64,000 nucleotides of DNA from CAVVFX01 sp963747535 (GTDB lineage Bacteria; Acidobacteriota; Terriglobia; Bryobacterales; Bryobacteraceae): assembly GCA_963747535.1 (NCBI GenBank), contig CAVVFX010000002.1:1054001-1118000 (forward strand), given 5' to 3'. A program made the translations under genes and the position numbers. The notes below the pieces were generated by a model. It had not been told where the DNA came from. It was given only the letters and a program-made list of their open reading frames with translations, and ran no database searches. Positions 34,540 through 45,900 of the stretch are shown here, piece by piece. Every line of letters begins with the position of its first letter. Within the stretch, counting starts at the first letter, position 1.

Positions 34540-35559
34540 ATGAACATCCCAGGCTTCGAAGCCGGCATAGTGCTCGCAATCATCTCCGGCGTTTGCAACG
34601 GGCTCTTCACCACACCCATGAAAATGCAGCCCCGCTGGAAATGGGAGAACCTGTGGCTGGTATTCATCGTCGTCGCTTGCCTCGCGATGCCAGTCATCAT
34701 TGTGACCACGAGCGTTCCGGGGTGGACGGAACTGCTGGGCCGCTCGCCATCCGGCGCCTTGGCCGCGGCGCTCTCCTTCGGATTCGCGTGGGGATTTGGC
34801 GCCATCTCATTCGGTCAGAGCGTCGAGTCGCTGGGAGTGTCCGTTGCCAACAGTCTGGTGATCGGCCTGAGTTCCGCGCTGGGATCGCTCGTGCCCCTAA
34901 TCCTTGGCGGTAAGGTGAATGCCGGGCCGAAGCTGTTGGCGCTGTTTGCGGGCATCGCCGCGTTTCTCGCCGGCGTTGCATTGTGCGGCCAGGCGGGAAT
35001 CCGTCGCGACCGCAAAGCTGCGGGCGCGCAGAACCAGAAGCCGGCCATCCGCGGGTATCTTTTCGCGATTGCAGCAGGCATCATGTCCGCGATCTTCAAC
35101 ATTGGATTTACTCTCGCCCTTCCCATAGCGGCCACGGGAGTCTCCCTGGGCATTTCCGATTTTGGCGCGACCAACTGCATATGGTTGCTGATGCTCGGCG
35201 CCGGCTCAATTCCCAACATCGTCTATTGCGTCTATCTCATGAAGCGCAACCGGACCTCCAGCCTCCTGGTAGAGGCTGGCGGGCCGCGCGGCTGGATCTC
35301 AGGCTTGATCATGGGCTTGCTTTGGGGAGGCAGCATTTTCTTATATGGAGCTGCCGTGCCGAGGCTGGGCGATATCGGACCGTCCATCGGATGGCCGCTG
35401 AGTCTCGCGGCCGGACTCGTAGTGGCCAACGGAATGGGCCTGCTGCTCGGCGAATGGCGGAATGCCGGACGCGATGCGGTGAACCGGATGCGCTGGGGCC
35501 TAGCCACGCTACTCGTCGCCATTGTGCTTTGCTCTCTCTCCGCGGGGATGCCGGCATGA
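34540..35559 (+). CDS. RhaT-family sugar/proton symporter
   Basis: A 339-residue inner-membrane protein with about ten hydrophobic segments, of the L-rhamnose-proton symporter (RhaT) family. The N-terminal 'LAIISGVCNGLFTTPMKMQPRWKWENLWLVF' block is the typical family signature. The stop overlaps the ATG of nanEK (ATGA), so the two are coupled. Given its partner, it may import N-acetylmannosamine or another amino sugar and not rhamnose; this is inference, since no rhamnose catabolic gene lies nearby. Confidence 0.88.
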   Translation: MNIPGFEAGIVLAIISGVCNGLFTTPMKMQPRWKWENLWLVFIVVACLAMPVIIVTTSVPGWTELLGRSPSGALAAALSFGFAWGFGAISFGQSVESLGVSVANSLVIGLSSALGSLVPLILGGKVNAGPKLLALFAGIAAFLAGVALCGQAGIRRDRKAAGAQNQKPAIRGYLFAIAAGIMSAIFNIGFTLALPIAATGVSLGISDFGATNCIWLLMLGAGSIPNIVYCVYLMKRNRTSSLLVEAGGPRGWISGLIMGLLWGGSIFLYGAAVPRLGDIGPSIGWPLSLAAGLVVANGMGLLLGEWRNAGRDAVNRMRWGLATLLVAIVLCSLSAGMPA

Positions 35560-37160
35560 GCGCTCACAACTCTCTTCAAGGGCTTCGAGGCAAGCTCATC
35601 GTTTCTTGCCAGGCCGATCCGGGCGATGCATTTTTCGGTCACATGGAACTCTACGCTCAAGCTGCCGTGAGAGGTGGCGCGGCGGGAATTCGGGCCAACG
35701 GTCCCGGCGATATTCGCGCCATTCACCAGGCAGTCTCCGTTCCCATCATCGGCATACAGAAGCGTCTTCAGCCCGACGGCAAGGTCCTGATCACGCCATC
35801 ATTCGAAGACGCGCAATCGCTCGTCCACGCCGGCGCCGCCGCAATTGCGCTCGACTGCACGCGCCGGGGGCAGGCTTCCGGAGCTCTCGATCGCGTGCGC
35901 CGTATCAAATCCGAACTGGGTGTTCCTGTGTTGGCCGACATTGCCACTGTGAGCGAGGCACAGGAAGCCGCGGAGGCCGGCGCTGATTTCGTGCTCTCCA
36001 CAATGCGTGGCTACACCGACGACACCGCGCAAGTGGAAACCTTCGACCCGCAATTCATCGGGCAACTCGCCGGCGCCATTCACGTGCCGGTCATCGCCGA
36101 AGGACGCATCGATTCTCCAGAACTCGCCCGCCAGGCCATCCGCGCGGGCGCATTCGCCGTGGTGGTTGGATCAGCGATCACGCGCCCGCACCTCGTCACT
36201 CAAGCTTTTGCGCAAGGTGTAGAGGAGGAATTTGCCAAAGTGAGCGGCCAGGTCGTCATTCTCGGCATCGACATGGGTGGCACCAACACCAAATTCGGCC
36301 TGGTGCGAAGTGACGGCAAACTGTTGTGGGAAGAAACCGCTCCGACTCCGGCTATGACAGGCCGTGCGGGTCTTCTCGATCACCTCTCCCAAGTTGCGCA
36401 AACGGGACTGATGCGAGCGCGTGAGTCCGTTCAGGAACCCGCTGCCATCGGTCTCGCGACGGCCGGTTGGGTGAATCCCCACACCGGGCAGGTCGTGTAC
36501 GCCACGGAGACTCTGCCGGGATGGACAGGCGCCGAAATTGCCCGTGTCATCGGCGCTGCCACCGGTCTGACGGTCTATGTTGAGAACGACGCCAACGCAC
36601 TGGCCGCGGGGGAAGCGGAATTTGGGGCCGGACGCGGTCTGACGGATTTTGTCTGCATCACACTTGGCACGGGCGTCGGGGGAGGGTGTTATGTCGGCGG
36701 CCGTTTGAATCGCGGCAGCCACTACTTCGCCAATGCCCTCGGTCACATCACGATCGAGCCGCACGGCCGGCTGTGTAACTGCGGACAGCACGGTTGCCTC
36801 GAAACCTATGCCAATACAGCGGCACTTCTCAGATACGGGAGAAACCGCTATCCTACCGCGGACGAGCTGATCGCTGCTGCCAACGGGCACGAAGCCGACG
36901 CGCTTACGGCTGTGCGCGAGCTGGCAGATCATCTGTCCACCGGCTGCTCGATTCTGATCCACCTGCTCGATCCGCAAGCGCTGATCGTCGCCGGAGGGCT
37001 GGTCCAGAACAACCCAATGCTGGTAGCGCGCTTGCAGGAGAAGCTATCGGAACTGGTGACGGTGTGGAACCAGCGACAGCTCCGGGTGATGGCGTCCGAA
37101 CTCGGCTACCATGCCGGCGTGCTCGGCGCCGCGGCAGTCGCCCTGGCGCGCGGAAATTGA
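35556..37160 (+). CDS. nanEK: Bifunctional N-acetylmannosamine-6-P 2-epimerase / ROK kinase (NanE-NanK fusion)
   Basis: A 534-residue fusion. Residues ~1-232 are a NanE TIM barrel ('KLIVSCQADPGDAFFG', 'GIQKR', 'VLADIATVSEAQEA', and 'VIAEGRI' with the catalytic Glu). From ~235 a ROK kinase begins with 'LGIDMGGTNTKFG', has 'VENDANALAAGEAEFGAG' and 'TLGTGVGGGCYV', and carries the ROK zinc motif 'CNCGQHGCLETY'. Together they phosphorylate ManNAc and epimerise it to GlcNAc-6-P. The start overlaps the transporter stop; a longer frame to 34983 is only an antiphase reading of the transporter. NanE-NanK fusions exist elsewhere. No sialate lyase (NanA) is seen, so the pathway may begin from ManNAc directly. 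Confidence 0.93.
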   Translation: MSAHNSLQGLRGKLIVSCQADPGDAFFGHMELYAQAAVRGGAAGIRANGPGDIRAIHQAVSVPIIGIQKRLQPDGKVLITPSFEDAQSLVHAGAAAIALDCTRRGQASGALDRVRRIKSELGVPVLADIATVSEAQEAAEAGADFVLSTMRGYTDDTAQVETFDPQFIGQLAGAIHVPVIAEGRIDSPELARQAIRAGAFAVVVGSAITRPHLVTQAFAQGVEEEFAKVSGQVVILGIDMGGTNTKFGLVRSDGKLLWEETAPTPAMTGRAGLLDHLSQVAQTGLMRARESVQEPAAIGLATAGWVNPHTGQVVYATETLPGWTGAEIARVIGAATGLTVYVENDANALAAGEAEFGAGRGLTDFVCITLGTGVGGGCYVGGRLNRGSHYFANALGHITIEPHGRLCNCGQHGCLETYANTAALLRYGRNRYPTADELIAAANGHEADALTAVRELADHLSTGCSILIHLLDPQALIVAGGLVQNNPMLVARLQEKLSELVTVWNQRQLRVMASELGYHAGVLGAAAVALARGN

Positions 37161-37195
37161 ATCGATATGGGGACGGCTCCGGCTAAACTGAACGA

Positions 37196-37614
37196 ATGAG
37201 AGTCGAGGCCCTTATTTTCCTCGGCTGCCTCATTACCGCGCTAATCGTGCTGGCCGGGGCGCCTGCGATATTCGCACACGTATATCCCGAATTCCTCCGT
37301 CAAAGCTCTATCAGGTGAACGGCGATTGCGACTGGGCCGCGTGGGACGCCACGATCAACAACACGACGCCGACCTGCCAACCTACCGCCAGCCGGACGGC
37401 GACCAAGGCCCACGTATTGCGCGACGACGTCCCTGTCGCATTTGAGAACAACGGCGAGCTGATCGTCACTTTCGTCGATACCATCGGCGCGGCCGGGGAG
37501 TTTCAGGTCAACGTGGTGTTTCCGGCGTCATTCACCGATGGAGAACAACCCATCCCCGCGACCTACGGCGGAGTACCCACGCAGTCAGGCACGTTGATCA
37601 CCGTACAACAATAG
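37196..37614 (+). pseudogene. Small secreted protein gene with an apparent frameshift
   Basis: An ATG at 37196 opens a clear signal peptide ('ALIFLGCLITALIVLAG..AIFAHVYPE') but the frame stops at 37316-37318. A second frame, open across the whole region, then reads 'PPSKLYQVNGDCDWAAWDAT' and continues as a plausible ~100-residue mature protein to the stop at 37612-37614. The two halves together look like one exported ~135-residue protein split by a one-base shift near 37290. Alternatively a GTG at 37315 starts an independent short gene. Function unknown. Confidence 0.5.
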
Positions 37615-37663
37615 AGAAGGGCGCGATAACCCTCATTACCAGTAGTCGATTAGACTTGTATAC

Positions 37664-39100
37664 ATGTCCTCGACTCGCCGTAATTTCCTGCGCTCGGCCC
37701 TGTGTGCCGGCGCGGCGTCGCCTACGCTCTTCAATATCCTGCGCGCCGCCAAACCGACCGACATCCAGATCGACTACATCTCCTTTTCCTACCAGGATTA
37801 TCTGTACCGTACGCCCATCAAGTTCGGCGGCCACGAGGTGGATCGCGCGACCCTGCTCAATGTCGACTGCACGATCCGGACGCGCGACGGCAAGGTCTCA
37901 AAAGGCTTTGGCTCGATGCCTATGGGCAATGTCTGGTCCTTCCCGTCGAAAACCATGGGCTACGATCAGACTCTGGCCGCCATGAAGGCGCTGGCCACGC
38001 GTATTTCGCAGCTGACCAACAATTGCAAAGACTACGGCCATCCTATCGACCTCAATTGCACTCTGGAGCCCGAGTACGTGAAGGCTGCAGCGGAGGTGTC
38101 GCTGCAACTGAAACTCGATCAGCCCATTCCCAAACTCTGCACCCTGGTAACGGCCAGCCCCTTCGACGCCGCGGTCCACGATGCGTTCGGCAAACTCTAC
38201 AACCTCAATTGCTATTCCACCTATGGGCCTGACTTCATGGCCTACGACCTGGGCCATTATCTCGGCGGTGACTACAAGGGCGAGCATCTGAGCCAGTACG
38301 TCAGCCAAAAGCCCAAAGCGCGTATGCCGATGTACCACCTGGTGGGCGCGGTCGATCCTGTCACCGAGTCCGAGATCAAGAAGCGCGTCAACGACGGTCT
38401 GCCGGAAACCCTGCCCGAGTGGATTCGCTACAACGGCCTGACTAACTTCAAAATCAAATTGAACGGCGACCAGGTCGATTGGGATATCAGCCGGGTGTTC
38501 TTGGTCGATAGAGTGGTCACAGAAACGCAAGCGAAGCTTGGCATGAAGCACTGGGTCTACTCGCTGGATTTCAATGAGAAATGTCCGAACGTGGACTACC
38601 TCATCGAATTCCTCCGCAAGGTCAAGGAAAAATCTCCGGGCGGCTTCGATCGCATTCAATACGTCGAACAGCCCACCGCGCGCGACTTGAAAGCCCATCG
38701 CGACCAGGACATGCACAAAGCCGCGGCGATTAAACCCGTCGTGATCGACGAGAGCCTTACCGATATCGAAGCTTTGATGCTGTCGCGTGAGATGGGCTAT
38801 ACCGGAGCGGCGCTGAAAGCATGCAAACAGCAAAGTCAGGTGATGTTGATGGCCGCGGTCGGCCAGAAGCACAAGATGTTTCTCTGTGTGCAGGACCTGA
38901 CGTGTCCCGGCGCTTCACTGATCCAATCCGCCAGCCTGGCGGCTCACGTCCCGCCCGTCGCCGCCATCGAAGCGAACTCCCGCCAGTACTTCCCGGCCGC
39001 GAACAAAGATTGGGAGAATAAATTCCCCGGTATCTTCAAGGTGAAGGATGGTTCGATGGATACTTCGGAATTAAATGGGCCCGGCCTGGGAGCCGTCTGA
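37664..39100 (+). CDS. Exported enolase-superfamily protein (mandelate racemase/dehydratase-like)
   Basis: A 478-residue protein. The N-terminus 'TRRNFLRSALCAGAASP' is a Tat leader, rare for this normally cytoplasmic superfamily. The barrel carries expected acid/base and metal-site positions: 'FKIKLNG' (KxK near 263), Asp in 'YSLDFNE' (~301), Glu in 'YVEQP' (~331), Asp-Glu in 'VIDES' (~360), and Lys in 'ALKACK' (~384). It therefore looks catalytically competent and may dehydrate or racemise a sugar acid outside the cytoplasm, in keeping with the neighbouring oxidoreductases. The length exceeds the usual ~380-400 residues, partly from the leader and insertions. Substrate unknown. Confidence 0.82.
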   Translation: MSSTRRNFLRSALCAGAASPTLFNILRAAKPTDIQIDYISFSYQDYLYRTPIKFGGHEVDRATLLNVDCTIRTRDGKVSKGFGSMPMGNVWSFPSKTMGYDQTLAAMKALATRISQLTNNCKDYGHPIDLNCTLEPEYVKAAAEVSLQLKLDQPIPKLCTLVTASPFDAAVHDAFGKLYNLNCYSTYGPDFMAYDLGHYLGGDYKGEHLSQYVSQKPKARMPMYHLVGAVDPVTESEIKKRVNDGLPETLPEWIRYNGLTNFKIKLNGDQVDWDISRVFLVDRVVTETQAKLGMKHWVYSLDFNEKCPNVDYLIEFLRKVKEKSPGGFDRIQYVEQPTARDLKAHRDQDMHKAAAIKPVVIDESLTDIEALMLSREMGYTGAALKACKQQSQVMLMAAVGQKHKMFLCVQDLTCPGASLIQSASLAAHVPPVAAIEANSRQYFPAANKDWENKFPGIFKVKDGSMDTSELNGPGLGAV

Positions 39101-39103
39101 GCC

Positions 39104-39396
39104 TCACTGCGGTTCCAGCATGAAGCCGCAGGCGACCACCGCACCCTCAGCCGGCCGTATGGTGACCTCAACCACACCATCGGTGACATCGACGACTGCA
39201 TTCTTCCCGATCACCGGCGGACCTCTTCCGCAACGACGACAAACTGATCTGCCGGATACGTGGCCGCGAGGTGCCCCGCGAGTTCGTCGGCAGCCGTACG
39301 TTCCACGACAGCCCGGTTCAGCACTACGATTGAAATGCGCTCGGCATGCGCCGCAATCGCTACAACCGCAAAAAACAAATATGTGGTTCGATGCAT
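39104..39396 (-). pseudogene. Remnant of a small secreted protein with a frameshift
   Basis: On the minus strand an ATG at 39396 starts 'MHRTTYLFFAVVAIAAHA', a clean signal peptide, followed by 'VVERTAADELAGHLAATYPA', and stops at 39211. Another frame then continues as 'GKNAVVDVTDGVVEVTIRPA' with 'ACGFMLEPQ' to a stop at 39104. The pieces fit one ~97-residue exported protein with one frameshift near 39225. Homology is unknown to me, so this rests on the signal peptide and composition only. It converges on the enolase-like gene. Confidence 0.45.
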
Positions 39397-39768
39397 GTGG
39401 CTTATCTGCAGCCACTTATATCACCTCCCGTATTGGTCAACTCCCGTGTCGCAATCGTTTTTAGGTTTTTCAGATCTGCAATTGTGAATGTTCTCAATCG
39501 CACATCACGGCATATTCTCGCAGATGCCCGTCGTGTTACGATGAATTCGTCACATTCGATACCTCATCAGACTGACTCGCCCGCGCGAGTTACACGTTGT
39601 GTTTCTCCCGACCGTGTAGTTCCTACTGTCCCGACACGTCACGCTTCAATTCGTACTTGTCCGACAACCCGTAAACCGCTCTATTCACGATTGCTGAGGA
39701 TGGCCATCGACGTGCTTCGAGTTTGACCAGCACGACACATCGGATTTACACAAGGAGATTCACATTTA
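39397..39768. other. Gene-free region upstream of the glucan synthase operon
   Basis: 372 bp, less GC-rich than the coding parts, with no convincing reading frame. It should contain the promoter for the operon starting at 39769; no clear -35/-10 pair was recognised. Confidence 0.5.
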
Positions 39769-39918
39769 ATGTTGGGATGGATGTTGATTTTTGCCCTGAT
39801 GCTGTTCTGCGGAGCGATTGCCGCCGTCGCGACTGTGCCCGGCATGGCAGCAAGTCTGGTCTTTGGATTCCTGCTGGTTGTTTCGGCGGTCACGCTATTG
39901 CTGCGGGGCCGGGCGTAA
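39769..39918 (+). CDS. Small membrane protein, DUF1328-like (49 aa)
   Basis: ATG at 39769 with an AAGGAGA ribosome site 11 bp upstream. The 49-residue product has two hydrophobic segments: 'MLGWMLIFALMLFCGAIAAVA' by pattern, then 'ASLVFGFLLVVSAVTLLLRGRA'. Pattern and length match DUF1328/YtjA-like small stress membrane proteins, though without the usual glycine-rich loop. It ends 6 bp before the GTG of the cyclic glucan synthase, so the two are probably co-translated. Role unknown; an accessory to the large membrane enzyme is possible. Confidence 0.65.
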   Translation: MLGWMLIFALMLFCGAIAAVATVPGMAASLVFGFLLVVSAVTLLLRGRA

Positions 39919-39924
39919 GCCGCG

Positions 39925-42900
39925 GTGGCCGCAGCGAAAAGAGTCGTACTTGGTTTTTATGCGGGTGAAGATGAATATGCGCAACGGGCCTGGAGCGCTA
40001 TTCGTTCGGCACACGCGAAAGCGCAATATTTTCGTTCTCAGGGCGAATCCGCTCCCCCCGAGCCATTCAGTTCCAGATACGCCGCCTTGCGGCTTCCTGA
40101 CGAGGACCTGATTGTCGCCGAAGTAGATCGCGACAAGGTCCCATCTTTACTCAACACTATCAGCACCTCTGGTGAGCCCGCCCTGTTCGTGCTGCGGCCG
40201 GATCAACCAGTCCGAAGCGACGCCCACCATCGACAGAGCGAGCCGGACGTTCAAAGCTGGCGTACGATTCTGGACCGTCTCGCGGAATACGAGGCCACGA
40301 CCAGGGAAGCGCGCGGCGACCTGCTGGAGGCCACTCGTCTCGATCATACGGTCACGGAATCAGCCAAATGGCTGCTGGACAACACGCATCTGCTGCGGAC
40401 CAGCATTTCGGAGATTCGGCGCGCGCTGCCCAGGGGATTTCGGAGGCGGCTTTCGCGCTTCACTACCCCGGAAGGCGTGCTCAACGTGCGCGAACTCGCC
40501 CGTCAGGTGGTCGCGTCTACGGACCATGCAATCGACGAGCAAACGCTGGTTGTCGCGGTAGAAGAGCATCAGCAGAAGGCTCCTCTTTCCATTGCGGAAC
40601 TATGGGTGTTTCCGGTTATGCTGCGGTTTGCAGTGGTGGAGGCGCTGGCCTCGCTGGCGGCGCGCGTCAACCGGCAGCAGCAGATTCGCGAGTCGGGGTA
40701 TCTGTGGGCGAATCGTCTGGCTGCCAGCGCTCGACGGGACGACGAGAGTCTTTCGAGGATGCTGTCACTCCTTGAAACGGACCCTTTCGCGCAGGAGTCA
40801 TATTTTGCTACGTGTCTCGCCGAGCAACTTCAGGACGAAGAGACCGCTCTGATACCGGTGCGGCAATGGATCGAGTCGCGTCGCGGAGTGTCTCTCGCTG
40901 ACCTGGTGCGGCCCGAGCATCAGCGGGAGGCGGCCGAGTCGTTGTCGATCGCCAATGCGTTTAACAGTCTGCGCACACTCTCACGAATCGACTTCGCGGA
41001 ATTCTTCGAATCCTTAAACGTAGTCGAGATCGAGTTGCGGCGCGATCCGGCAGGGGTTTATCCGCGCAGTGATTTTCGGACCCGGGACCGCTGCCGCCGC
41101 GTGGTGGAGGAGATCGCACGGCATAGCGGCCACGCTGAACTGGACGTGGCCCGTATGGCCATTGACCTCGCCGCTGCTGCCCACGAGCCGGAGCAAAAAC
41201 AGGTTTCGTGGTATCTGCTGGCGCCGGGCTGCGAACAGCTCGAAAAGAGCCTCGGTGCGCACCTCCCGTTTCGAACCTGGTTGAAGCGTGGGATCCGGAA
41301 GCGCGCGACGTTTCTGTACCTCGGCGGCGTGGGCGCCATTACCTTCTGCTTCCTCGCGGTGGCGCTGAGCGTGGCATGGGATATGGGCGTACGGGCGCCG
41401 TCGATTCTATTGGGTCTCGGAGCGCTGGCCCTGTTCCCCTTGAGTGAACTGGCAATACAGATCGTCAATGCGCTGGCCATCTCCACTTTCCACCCGGAAC
41501 CGCTGGCAAAAATGGATTTTGACAACGGCATTCCAGCGTCGGACGCGACGCTTGTGGTCGTGCCCATGATGCTGACGAGTCTCGAGGTGGTACGTCACGA
41601 ACTGGAGAAGCTCGAGGTTCGATATTTAGCGAACCAGGATGCCAATCTCTACTACAGCCTGTTCTCCGATTTCATCGATGCGGCGGATGCCACCGTCCCC
41701 GGCGATGCGGAATTGCTCAAAGCCATTCACGACGGCATCGATAGCCTGAACAGCCGCTATCCCGGCAATCGGTTTCTGCTCTTTCATCGCCGCAGGATCT
41801 GGTCCGAGACCCAGCAGCGCTGGATCGGGCGGGAGCGCAAGCGCGGAAAAATCGAAGAGCTGAACCTGTTCTTGCGAGGCAAGGGTGCGGCCGATATCAA
41901 GCTTGCGGGGGATCTCCCCGTGGGTATTCGATACGTCATTACGCTCGATTCAGACACGGAACTGCCACCGGGCACGGCTCGGAAGATGGTGGCGACCATC
42001 GCTCATCCTTTGAATCTGCCGGTCCTCGATCCGGTGACAAAAGTCCGACGGCGCGGCTACACGATCATCCAGCCACGGGTAAGCATCGGCCTTCCAGGAG
42101 CCACGGCGAGCCGGTTTACGCGCATTTTTGCGGATACCACAGGGACCGATCCCTACACCCAATCGGTCTCCGACGCGCAGCAGGAGTTATTCGGCGAAGC
42201 CATCTTCCACGGCAAAGCCATATACGATGTTGCGGCATTCGACGAAAGCCTGGGGGGGCGGTTTCCGATCGAAACACTGTTGAGCCACGACCTGATCGAA
42301 GGTTCGCACGTGGGCGTGGGTCTGGCGACGGACATCGAGCTGTTTGAAAACATGCCGCTCGATTACGCGGGTTTCTGCAGACGCCAGCATCGCTGGATCC
42401 GGGGCGACTGGCAGATTGCCGCGTGGGTTCTAGGGCGCGTGCCATCATCACACGGACGCAGCGTGCGTAATTCGCTCAGCATCATCAGCCGTTGGCGCAT
42501 TCTGGACAACCTCCGCCGGAGCCTGGTTCCGATAGCGTCGATGCTTCTCCTGCTCTTGGGCTGGGTGATTTCGTCGGCGCCGGCAGCGTGGAGCCTGATT
42601 GTCGGACTGGCGCTGGCGATTCCCGCAGTCGCACCGTGGCTGGACAGACTCGCGCGCCGCATCCAGGGGACAGTGATCGGCTGGCAAGGTGCGCACGAGG
42701 AACTCCTGCGCGCCCTCGTGATGATCTCCTTCCTTCCGCACCAGGCGTTGCTTTCCGCGGATGCAATCGCAAGAGTCTTGTACCGGCGGCTGGTAAGCCG
42801 CCGCCATCTGCTCGAATGGCAGACCGCCGAGCACGCCGCAGCGGATTCCCGTGTTCATCTGTCCGCGACTATGCGGCAGATGATCGGGATCAGCGCATGC

Positions 42901-45900
42901 TCTTTGATGTTGACTCTGGTGCTGATTTCGCAACACGCTTTTGCGCCCGTTTCGATATTTGTAGCCTTGTGGATCGGGTCTCCGGGGCTGCTTTACTGGC
43001 TTTCACGTGCGACGGCCAACGCCGGTGTCGAGCGCTTGCTGCAGGAACATCATCATCTGCTTCGCGGTTACGCCCGCCAGACCTGGCGCTTCTTCGACGA
43101 CCTGGTTGGTCCTGAAACCAATTGGCTGCCGCCCGACAATACCCAACTGGCGTTGCACCTCGAAGTTGCCAATCGTACTTCACCGACGAACATCGGTCTG
43201 TGGCTGTGTTCCGCTCTGGCGGCGCGGGATTTCGGCTATCTGTCGGCTGATGACGCATTCGCCCGGTGCTCCGGGACGATGGACACCCTGGAGCGTCTGC
43301 AGCGCTACGAAGGTCATCTTCTGAACTGGTACAACATAGACAGCGCAGAGCCGCTTTTTCCCCGGTATGTGTCGACCGTGGACAGCGGCAACCTGCTGGC
43401 CAGCCTGTGGCTATTTGCCCGGGGGTGCGACGATATCGTGCGCAGTCCTGTTCTGAGCAATGGGTGCATGAGAGGGCTCTCCGACACTCTCGCCCAGATC
43501 GAACGCCTAGGCCGGCGCGACCCTTCCTTAGCCGTACCCCTGCAGACCTTGCGCAAGCTCCTGCGAGGCCGAGGCGACACGCACCAGCTCATCGGCAGGC
43601 TTCGCATGGCTACCCTCCCCGCCGATCAACTGCTCTCGGCCTGCCGGCTATCGGAGAGCGACGAGACTTGTTATTGGTCGACGCGTCTCGCGGCCGAGAT
43701 CGCCGCGTGGAACCGGATGGTGGATGTCTATCTGAAGTGGGTCGAGACTCTCACCCGGTTACCGGATTCTTTGCTGCATGCCCTGGGCACGGACATCGTA
43801 CGGATGCGCCGCAGGACCTTGCATGCCGCGTGGTCGCTGCAGACCCTGGCATCCGGCGGACCCGCGGTGCTGCAACAGATTCTGTCGCGGCGCAACACGC
43901 CGGGGCTCGATTCGCGACTGGCAAAGTGGCTGGAGGATCTGGACAACGAACATCGGCAGGCGCAAAGCAATGCGTCTCTCGCTGCTAAGAACTGGCAGAC
44001 GCTGGGCGGACGGGCGCTCGCGTTTGCGAACGGCATTAACATGCGGTTCCTCTACGACCCAAAACGCAAGCTCTTCGGGATCGGGTACCTGGTGGGTGGT
44101 CCGGTGGAATTCTCGAGCCACTACGATCTGCTGGCTAGTGAATGCCGCGTCGCCAGCCTGGTCGCGATCGCCAAAGGCGACGTGCCCCTGGAGCATTGGT
44201 TTGCCCTGGGGCGCCCGAGGATGACGACGCCGGAAGGCCAGACGCTCCTCTCGTGGAGCGGAACCATGTTCGAGTACCTGATGCCGCTGCTGTTTACCCG
44301 CACCTTCCCCAATTCGCTGCTCGATGAAGCCTGCCGTGACGCGGTCGTACAGCAGGTAAGTTGGGCTCGTGAGAAGAAGCTTCCGTGGGGCGTTTCGGAG
44401 TGCGCCTACAGCGCGCTCGATGCCAATCAAATCTATCAATACCACGCCTTCGGTGTTCCGGCTTTGGCGCTGAACGCCGGCCTCGATGAAGGTGACGTGA
44501 TCGCGCCTTACGCCACGATGCTCAGCCTGCAGGTGGACCTGCGCGCTTCGATTGCGAATCTCACCCGGCTGCAGGAACTGGGTCTGGACGGCCCGATGGG
44601 CTTGTACGAGGCGATCGATTTCACTCGTCAAAGCAGCCGCGGAAAACGCGGTGTGGTGATTTACACTTACATGTCGCACCACCAAGGCATGTCCCTGCTG
44701 GCTCTGAATAATGTCCTCCATCGCGATGTCATGCAGCGGCGTTTCCACGGCGACCGGCGCATCCGTGCGATCGAGTCGCTGCTGTTTGAGCGAGTACCCA
44801 ACACGCCGCTGCCGGCGGAGGACGTGCGCGCAGGTTCGAGTGCCCCCTTGCCCACCGCGGCGGACGATCCACCCGAGCGCGTCTGGAGGGAGAATACCGC
44901 TGTTCCCCGCGTTCATCTTTACGGCAATGGACGCTATGCATTGATGGTGAGCAACGCCGGCGGAAGTTACAGCCGTTGGGGCGAGTTCGACGTAGCGCGC
45001 TGGCGCTCCGACACCACTCGGGACTGCTGGGGCACCTTTATCTACATCCGCGACGTCCGCGCGAACACACTCTGGTCAGCCGCCTGGCAGCCCCTGGGTG
45101 GAAGCCTGGGATCGAGCGCTGTGCGATTCCTGGCGGATCACACCGAGTTTCACCGGCGGGTCCAGGATATCGAAACGCTCCAGACCGTTACCGTTTCCGC
45201 CGAGGACGACGCCGAGTTGCGGCGTTTGACCGTTACCAACTGGTCGGCGCGAACGCGTGAGCTGGACTTCACCAGCTACATGGAACTGGCCCTCGCGCCA
45301 CATGGCGCCGATATGGCGCATCCCGCGTTTGCCAAAATGTTTATCGAGACGGAGCATGTCGACGATGGATTGCTGATTGCGCACCGGCGTCTCCAGTCCC
45401 CGGAAAACCCTTCCGTCTGGGCCGCGCACCTGCTGGTGGGAGCGCCCGGGGGTATTCAATTCGAAACCGATCGCGAGACCTTTCTGGGACGCGGCAATAC
45501 GCCTGCGACGGCGCAAGCCCTGCGACGGGAGCTGAACAGCTCGGTGGGAACCGTCGTCGATCCCATTTTCAGCCTTCGCTGCCGCGTGGTTCTCGCGCCG
45601 CGCGACCGGATGGAGTTTTCCTTCATCACGCTTGCCGCCCACTCGCGCGAAGACCTACTGACACTGGTGACCAAATACCGGCGGGCCGGAGCGGTCGCGC
45701 AGGCGTTCGAGATGATGTGGACCCGCTCCCAGCTCGAGTTCCGCTATCTGGGTATCGGGCCCGCGCGAGCGCATCGCTTCCAGGAGCTCGCAAGTTATCT
45801 TATCTATCCGAACATCCGGCTGCGCTCGCCGGATCGCATCGCGCGAAACCGCCTGGGCCAGTCCGGCCTGTGGGCTCTCGGAGTGTCCGGCGATCTGCCG

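Noticed and set aside
34983..35555. N-terminal extension of the NanE-NanK gene
   Set aside because: This part is the transporter coding sequence read in another frame; NanE homology starts at 35556.
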